DNA of 64,000 bases from Pectinophora gossypiella. Taxonomy: Eukaryota > Arthropoda > Insecta > Lepidoptera > Gelechiidae. Under the pieces are notes generated by a model. That model had not been told where the DNA came from. It did not search any database and was given only the letters and a program-made list of their open reading frames with translations. The stretch is taken from NCBI RefSeq assembly GCF_024362695.1, contig NC_065406.1, positions 11,904,001 to 11,968,000 of the forward strand. Reading direction: 5' to 3'. This document shows, one piece after another, positions 42,101 to 51,100 of this stretch. Numbering within the stretch: the first letter of the stretch is position 1; every line of letters begins with the position of its first letter. The position numbers were made by a program, and so were the translations under genes.

Positions 42101-45100
42101 ACCCAGCAACCCGGAGAGTCACATACGCAATGGGCGGCTCGCCTCCGCGGGCTGACTGCGTACTGTCGCTTCTCTAACGTAGAAGAAGTATTAAAGGACC
42201 GCTTCATAATGGGAATGTTACCGGGAGTCGAGAAAGAGAAGCTGTACACCCAAGATACGGCTGAGCTCACGCTAGTGAAAGCAGTGGAGCTGGCAGAAAG
42301 CACTAGATGCGCCCGAGCCGGCGCCGCGGCGAGCGCATCTCTCTCCACTCCCGATGTACACTTGTACAAAATCGCGCGAAGTGATAAGAAGGATGCTCCA
42401 GTGAAAGTGAAATGTTCTGTGTGCGGTTATTTTAACCATAAGACCTCGGAGTGTCGTTTCGCAAAATACGTGTGTAAAAGATGCAACGTAAAAGGCCATT
42501 TACGTAGAATGTGCCCTAACAAGGTTAACTATGTAGATGCGGATGGTGGCGAGGGCGATGATGACGACGGTGAGTTGTATAACATACGATCACTTCGGGG
42601 AGAACCTATGGCAGAAACTATTTATATAAATGGCTTGCAATTTACATTTGAAGTGGATAGCGGTTCAGCCGTAACGGTCATACCTGAAAGTATGTACAAA
42701 AAGAATTTCAATAATGTGCCATTGTCGAGTACTAGGAAGCGGCTAATGACCTACACGGGTAACAAAATTGTGTGTGTAGGTACAGTGCGCCTTGTTGTGT
42801 CGTACGCTGGACGTAAACATTCGCTAGATATTTACGTAGTCCGCGAAGCCGGTCCACCGCTTTTAGGCAGAGATTTTATATCTTTGTTTAGATTACAATT
42901 AACCCCTGTTAATTATTGCGAAACTGACATAAGCGTAGAACAACTGCAAGAACGTTTTCCTCGCTTATTTTCTGATAAGCTAGGTAAGTTTAATAAATAC
43001 AGCATCAAGTTGTCCCTTAAAGATAACGCCAAACCGGTTTTCTATAAAGCGCGTCCAATTGCGTTTGCGTTACGTGACAAGGTAAGCGAGGAAATCGACA
43101 GGTTGGTCGGTTTGGGAGTCCTGCAGCCAGTCGAGCATTCGGAATACGCGTCCCCGGTAGTGCCTGTTTTAAAACGGAACGGCTCGGTTAGGCTGTGCGC
43201 AGATTATTCTGTATCAATCAACAAACAGTTAATAGTTGAACAATATCCCTTGCCAACAGTAAAGGAATTGTTTTCGAAATTATACGGAGGCCAGGAATTC
43301 ACAAAGTTAGATTTATCTATGGCATATAACCAATTCACGTTGGATGAGGATTCGCAAATGATAACTTGTATTAATACACACCGGGGCCTTTTCAAGTACA
43401 CTCGTTTAGTGTTTGGTCTTGCGAGCGCACCGGCTATATTCCAGCGCGCCATGGAATGTGTTTTAGCAGGAATGGACGGCGTATTATGTCTGTTGGATGA
43501 TGTGCTTATTACAGGTAAAGACAGAGCGGAACATATTAGTAGACTGTTTGCTGTTCTAGAAAGTTCGTCAACTAGGGGTAGGAAGTGTTAAGTATGTGTG
43601 TATGTCTGCTTGTGTGTGTGCGTGTGGCTGCGACCCACGCTTTTTCTTTATAATAAACGTTAGTGCAAATCGAGCCAACGGTTGTTTCAATCCTCTCCAC
43701 CCGCATATATACCAAAAACCTTACGATGTAAATCCCCACTCTAAGTACAGCTTAATACTAAGCCGCTTTACACTTCTTTGTGGTTTCATACCACCTTTAA
43801 TTCTAATCTACTGTAAACAGCTTTAAAACCAGCGAGCTGTCTAAAGCCACGCATAACTCTGCCTCATTGAGTAATAAAATACAGGGAATCCTTTACACGC
43901 AAGACGTGCCGTATAACTCATTTAGGTACACAGTTCAAACGTGCCAAGTTATGAATGAAAGACAGAAACCTCATTGTATAACTTCAGATGTCGACAAAGT
44001 TGACATGGATTTGCTATTCAAGTATTTTCCTAGAATTTGTTTGATTCGATTGTACACTGTTCAATAAGTCAATAAGTGTATAAACCCAGTGAAAATAGAA
44101 ATTACCGCAGTAACACACCACGGACACTTATAAAACACCTAGTTTTACACAGACACTACACATTGTCGTTATCATACACGCGCGTCTGTGTGTGTGACGT
44201 TTGATGGCTGTACGATTAAAGACTAAAGTAATACCGAGGGAGGGTGAGGTAAACCTAGCTCAGCCACTGGTGGGGAGCGGAGAGTTGCCGTTCTACACGT
44301 AGTATTATTCCTTATTCTATAGCATTAGCTAAGTATACAATACGACGACGTCGACCGACTAATTGATTCCCGCAAGAACGTGTGACGTATCGTGACGTAT
44401 TAATAAGACAGATGATGATAAACGAGGCTTTCATTGATTAGGAACAATAATAGTCATGAAGAGTCCGAAATTAATGGAGAAACATCGCTCTTTTTAGAAT
44501 ACTAACTATAATTAAATACACACCGCCACCGGCACCGTTAATTCTTTTAGTTTTTAATTATATCTGTTTTAAGTCGCAGGATATATTCATAAGTCAAAAT
44601 GCTAAGTCATTTACTGATAGGTCAACAATTTATCAGTTAAAACGAACCACTCCGAAATCAAAATTTCATGAAGCTTATGCTTACTTGTTTAGAAAAGATA
44701 AGTAATGTTTCAACATTGGATTGGAAACCTTGTAATCGTGACAGGAAATTATATTTCACATTAATATAAGTAAGTCTAATTTGTACAGGTAAAAATAATA
44801 TTCATACCAGCGGCGCCGAAGGTTTCGTAACGCAATATTTCAGCAGTAATCCTCACCATTCAGATCCACTTCAACGCGACTCGGTGGTTCGATAAATGCT
44901 ACCAGACCAATATAAAAAGAACCGTAACACCTCGCACTATTACTTTTTCAATCTTCGGTGGAATTGAGATAAGTGAATATGTCAAAGTTCTTTTAAAAAA
45001 TGTTGGCAGGCAAGAACCATTTATCTTCAGGTGTTTTATAGAGCGTTTGACATTTTTTCCTTCTGGCTTTTATACATTACGGTCTAGTGGTCTAGATGTG

Positions 45101-48100
45101 TACTTATTTTTAGTTCGATAATCTTTTGTAAATCCTTCTAAGTGAATTATATTTCTTTGGACTTAAAGGTATGAATGAGGTGCATATGTCTGTTATTCAT
45201 GAAATTAGAAGGTTAAACGAAGGCAATTCTGAATAGAGCTATTTATATATTTTTTGGGGACCGTACCATGGAAAGTCCCTCATTGTCAAGTCTTAAATTG
45301 ATGGCAAATTAACGCACTTAATACGATAACTTAATACGCACTTAATACGCACTTAACACTCCAATATAGAGATCCTACAGAGATTCCAAAATAAGACCCT
45401 CCGCATTATCACAAATGCTCCATGGTACATTAACAATAGCAGATTACACAAAGAGTTGGGAATCCCAACAGTAAGTGAAGAGTTAAAAAATGTAAGCTGC
45501 TCTTACAAAAACAGAATAACAGCCCATCCTAATATACTGGCCAGGCCACTCATGGATGAGCACACACAACTAAGACTAAGAAGGAGGCTGCCGCAGGATC
45601 TAGCCAACTAAGGCCCAAAATAGGAAGCGACACTGGTCGCTTACCTAAAATGATACCTATACACCACAAGAAGTGCTTATTATCCAAGGGTGATAGATTG
45701 CGCGCAAAAAGGGGTTAAAAAAAAAAATAATACGATAAAGTTTGACTTGACTTTGTAGCCGAACGAGTATGAAATACAGTCGTGAGTCCTTTCTTGTCGG
45801 TAGACCTCTAGACGCCCTTTGCCCACAGACGTAGACGTATCGAATACCTTATAGATACTGTGTATAGAACTGTCTGGTGCAATACGAGATATCGCTGTAA
45901 CGAATCTTGACGTAAATCAGTTGAACATGTGTCATTTTTATAAAGACTGGTAAAGTCGTACCAACTTTTAGAAGAGAGAGATAATTATTTATTTATTTAT
46001 TTTATTTATAAAAAGGTACATACAACATTACAGTGTAATCCAATGCGCTGTATGACGAGAAAAAAAGACAATATAAAAACTAATATAACACAAAAAATAA
46101 ACAATGAATGAAAAAAGAAACAAAAAGAAAAATAAGACTATGAACATGAAAAACAATAAAAAAATAAAAAATTACAATTTCAAAATAATAACACCTATAA
46201 ATAATAATACCTATATATAGATATGATTATAAGATATATTCTGACCCTGGTTACGTAATGTTTTCTTTATTCAAATATTTTTTATATACTTTTAGATATA
46301 AGTAGGTACTTAACGAATCACATAAAGTCATCATACCTCTGATACTTTGCATTCCATATATGATATTTAAAAAGTTCACAACAAAAACGAAATTGCGAAA
46401 TATTTATTTCGAATGATGTCACGAGTTTCAACGTTAACATCCCCTATTCAGCTGAAAACCGAAGCAAATGGCAGAATGTGGTGTAATTTGCAATTGTAAT
46501 AGGGAGCAACTGCTTTCTCTAATGAGCTGACACCTCCAACCTCCAACCTGCAACCTCAGCTAATGCGCGTACATACCAACGGAAAACACATTTATAGCTT
46601 CTAGTAGAAACTTGGGATGTCGTGTAATCGTACCTTTTGTCTAGTCGACTGTGCTAACGATGATATCAATGTAATACAATACTACTAATCATGGTACAAG
46701 CAAAGTATAGCGCTGACGTCATCACACCCTCCGTTGCCATTTTGTAAAAAATAAATTACCCACGACTAATGTTTTTAATCTACTTCGCAAGGCAATTTTG
46801 AACTTTAACTTAAAGATTTACTTACAGTTTTAATGATTTTTATATGTATATGTGACAAGTCAGTAATTCCCTTAATTTTCAATAATAAAATTTTAAAGAT
46901 ATCGTACACGCGCATCTGATCTCTGTGTGTGACGTATGACGTCACACGATTCAAGCTAAACTGTGTTCGAGGGGGGTGAGGTAAACCTAGCTCAGACGCT
47001 GGTGGGGAGAGTTGCCGTTCTATATGTAGTATTATTATTCTTTATTCTATGGTTGCGTACGAGTAAACAATAACCCTTATGGTGCGTCTCTATCTGTCTG
47101 TTAGTATTTAACGAAACAATATCGTTCGGTCGTTATCCGTAATTATGCACGTATTATTATACTATAGTATTCCGTACTAATTTCACGCCACATAATTACA
47201 ATTTACGATTCATATTATCTCATTTCATATTCTTTGTGTGCTATTCGTTAAGCATTAAAGGTTATTTCAAAGAGGGCTTTAAAATAATTTCAGCACTCAT
47301 ACGCCTTTGTAAAGCAACTTAAGCTGCACCGCCCTTACAAATCTTGTAGTTATATTTACTTAAACAAGTTGAAACACTTTATGAATATTAAACCCTTAAC
47401 GTTAGGGACCTCAATAAAGTACAAAGGTAAATTATTTTAGTGCCGTAATAAGGGTCTGCATGTGTGGTCTCTGGGGCCCCAGTCTCGTAGGACAATGACT
47501 TAAAGGGCCCTCTGAGACGGGGCCCTGATTATTTCCTCTCAAAACGGGGGTTGGGAGTGGCCCTATTGTTTTATCTTTGTACTGCTAACGACAAAAGTTG
47601 AATAGTTAATAAAAATAAATGTTTTTTAAACAAAACTTTCCCTCTTTTTGTTGAATGAGACTGTGATTGAGTAGAGTAACTTGTTTTTATTAAATGAGTT
47701 ATTAACTATTTATTATTGCGTTGTGTTGTACCATTTCTTTAACGTACTTACTACTGTACTATTAGTTTAAACAAAAAAAAATATTCCTTTTTCAAAGAAA
47801 TAACCAGAAACTCGTAATAATACCTAAAACCACATGAAAATATCAGTAACAAAGTAGGTACAGGGTTTCCAAACGTGTTTCTGTAATTATGTGGTGAACT
47901 GTACCGACTTGTGAGGTCGCTTCTGCCACATTATATTTTGTAAAGATAATGATGGCTTGCAGGAAAGGGGGCCTTTGATCACAGGTTCTGCTTTCCACTT
48001 TTCCCGACGACGTTACCGTATCTCTGTCATTTCACTTTTTTTGATTTGATTTGATTTTTGATCTTGCACCCCAATGTTTGGGTTGAAAACGTTCTTGTTA

Positions 48101-51100
48101 TTGTGTTATTATTGTCAAAAGTGTCATACATAACATAAGCTCACGACTATATTCCCAATTGGGGTAGTCAGAGGCACAGCCAGTGCGTGATAAACTTCTC
48201 TTCTCTTTCTCCCGTATGGATTGTGATATCAACGACCGATCTCATTAGCCCTGATGTCAGGATTACTACTCACTTAAGACATGCATGCATGAGCAAACCC
48301 ATCAAAAGTAAAAAAAAAAGTATAAATAGTAGCCGGGACCGACTACTTTACGTGTCCACCGAAGCACGGAACCCGTGTTTCACATAGTAAGTATCTGTTT
48401 ATCAAAAGCATGGATAGTTTCTTAGTTAGTTGGCGAGCAGCGGCTGTATACTATACATCTCTGCCTACCTCTTCGGGATATACAGGCGCGATGCTATGTT
48501 ATGGACAGTTATTCAATGTTTGTAAGGTTGTGAGGATGTACTGAATAAGAAGAAAGTAACAGAATACGTCTGTTTGAAACTACAGGGCGGCCTTTGAACT
48601 GAGAGAATGATATTTGAGCATCTGACGCATGTACTGTTTCATGGATTACTAGGCGAGCCAGGTTGTTAGCTACCCGATACTCTTTGACTTTGATTCTCGG
48701 CTTCCACCAAAAGCCTTGTAATAATGAACTTGATGGGCAGCCTTGGAAACCCTAAAATATTTCCTCTTCTGTCTCTAGGTTAAGTATTTTTTTGGGTGTT
48801 GAGTATATCCGATTGGTAAGTACTCTCTAATATATAGGGTGTTAGTGACATCGTAACGAATACTGAGGGGAATGATTCAGTCCATGATTCGGAGTTGATA
48901 TCAAGTGGAAAACTCATGAAAATTTTTCAAGATTTTTTTTATTTTTTTTAGTTTTTGCGACGGAAAAATTAACTTGATTTTTACTCAGAATAATGGTCAG
49001 AATCGTCTCTCAAAGTTAGACGATGTCACTAATTTAATACCCTGTATTATTTGATTTACTTATCAGTGCAAAGTGGGTATTATAAAGGAGCCTAGATCCG
49101 CTATTTCTGTCTCAACCTGGACGAACTACGCTTGCCACATAGATCAACAAAGCTTATTAACATAACAAGTTCATGACCATATTTATCCCATTACTTTTAT
49201 CGCAATATTGATTAGGGATCCACGCGTCTCCGAGCTTTCTGATTGATCTTTCTAGCATCATAACAAATTAAACCCTAAAGGACACAACATTGCGAAGAAG
49301 AAAGACTTATAAACTGAAGATTTCAAAACATTCGATTGTTTGTACATCAATTATCTTCAAAAGGTTACGCAATTCATATGACAGCAGTAACATCTATCCC
49401 TTATGGCTCTACCATTAACTTCTGCTCATATAAGGCGCGGCGCCATACCTTTAAGGAAGTATCAGACAGGATTCACGACATAGTAACTCAGTGTCTAGCG
49501 GTTCCTACACTATTGACTGCCTACTACTGATCGTAAGTTTGTTCTGAAGTAAATTGATGGATATTGCCTGTCGAAGCGCTGTCAACAACCATTTTGGCGG
49601 TAGCTTTTGTAACTATTGGCGATTTTAAAGATGTTAGAACATAAGCTGACGGCTATATCCCTATGAGGTAGTCAGATGTACATCCATCGCAAGATGGGTC
49701 TAATTACCCACACCTCACCGAGGTTTCTGATAAAATTATTTGGTTCAGCCAAAACTTTATAGTGACTTCAAATAAGCTTTGTGTCGCCAAAATGCTTGTT
49801 GCGCTGTATTTATAAACCTAAGATTATGACGGGGTATTGAAATACTCGATTTGTATGCAGCCTAACATAAAGTCTCTAGTTTAGTGTAGGTAAACTATTT
49901 GCGGTGACAATGCTATGCTGGCTGGAGTAAACTTCAACTCGTAAATACGAAGAGGTGTGTGGTCTTACTTCCTTAATGTCAGAATACGTATCTACGTCTG
50001 AAAGTTCCGTACGTATCTAAACTATTATTATTTAACAGAGTGAGCAGAGTTATAAGTTGTCAAAATAGCAGATGATTGTATAATGATAAGTTTTTAGCCA
50101 ATCTATACATACACGTCATAATTACACACATTTCTCACAAGCGTGTAGTCCCTTGGACACGTTCATCTTAAATAATTAAAACAAATAAATTATTCTGCAT
50201 TTCAAACGACAACGTTCGTTAATAGCTGAGGTGATTACTTTTTACGACATATAAAGCCGACACTCAATAAAACTGATTTACTCGTATATTTCAAGAGCCT
50301 TTTCCATCGGAATATCAAAATTCAATTACGTTGCTAACCGTTTTACGAAACGTCCTATATTCCAGTTGAATCGTAAAATCAAATTCTGCAGAATGTTAGC
50401 TTTTGGTTGTTTCATGCAAAACGAGCGTGTTTGGAATCTTGTTCGGCTGTTCTAGTTATATATATGTTATTCAGCATTTTAGCCGAGTGTTGACGTAGAA
50501 ATTGCTTATATGTGCTCCAATTTCTGAAATGCGGATTCGCGTTGCCCTAGCTTGTGTTTAGCATAACAATAAGCTGTTTATGCTGAGGTATTTTCGAAGT
50601 TGGCTATGCAGCGTAATCAACTTAGTTTCGAAACTGTTTAAAGTCGCTGACATTTGGTTGTAACTGTTACTCCGTTGTGTTTTGTAAATAACATAACTAT
50701 ACATAATCATGATCTTAAAATAAATCTTGATACTTTAAGAGCGCCTTGAATTTACTCGACTCAGTCTCACTCAGTCGCGCTGCTGTCGCGCGATACAATT
50801 TGTATGGATTTATCCCGTCGCGCGGATGCAGCGCTGCAACAACGCGACTAATTTGAAAACACCCTTCGTACCTACTAAGTTTGACAGCTCTATACAAAGT
50901 GCTATGTCCTTTGTTTTGTACCCTGATACTCTATATTAGAGGACCAATAACGCTAAGATTTCAATCACAGCTAACAATACCGTTATACAAGCACTGGTCA
51001 ATCACTATTATGTAAACTCTGAACTATCTATACTACAAGTAGGTATATAGTGTGGTTTTGAGATACATTTAGGACCCAGCACTAATGTAATTATGTCCAA

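Larger units (their letters stand above)
41618..43714 (+). mobile_element. Ty3/Gypsy LTR retrotransposon, mag-like, internally deleted
   Basis: Two 129-base LTRs (41618-41746 and 43586-43714) start TGTTAAG and end TATACCA, and differ at one base that I can see. A 5-base target duplication AAAAC flanks the element (41613-41617, 43715-43719). One base after the left LTR, TGGCGACGAG (41748-41757) fits a primer-binding site for a tRNA-Ser. A purine-rich stretch (AGGGGTAGGAAG) abuts the right LTR. The single ORF stops inside the reverse transcriptase; RNase H and integrase are absent. It lies antisense to dlp in its intron. One LTR mismatch implies a recent insertion. Confidence 0.93.

Noticed and set aside
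42091..42499. Minus-strand open frames
   Set aside because: Shadows of the Gag frame on the plus strand.
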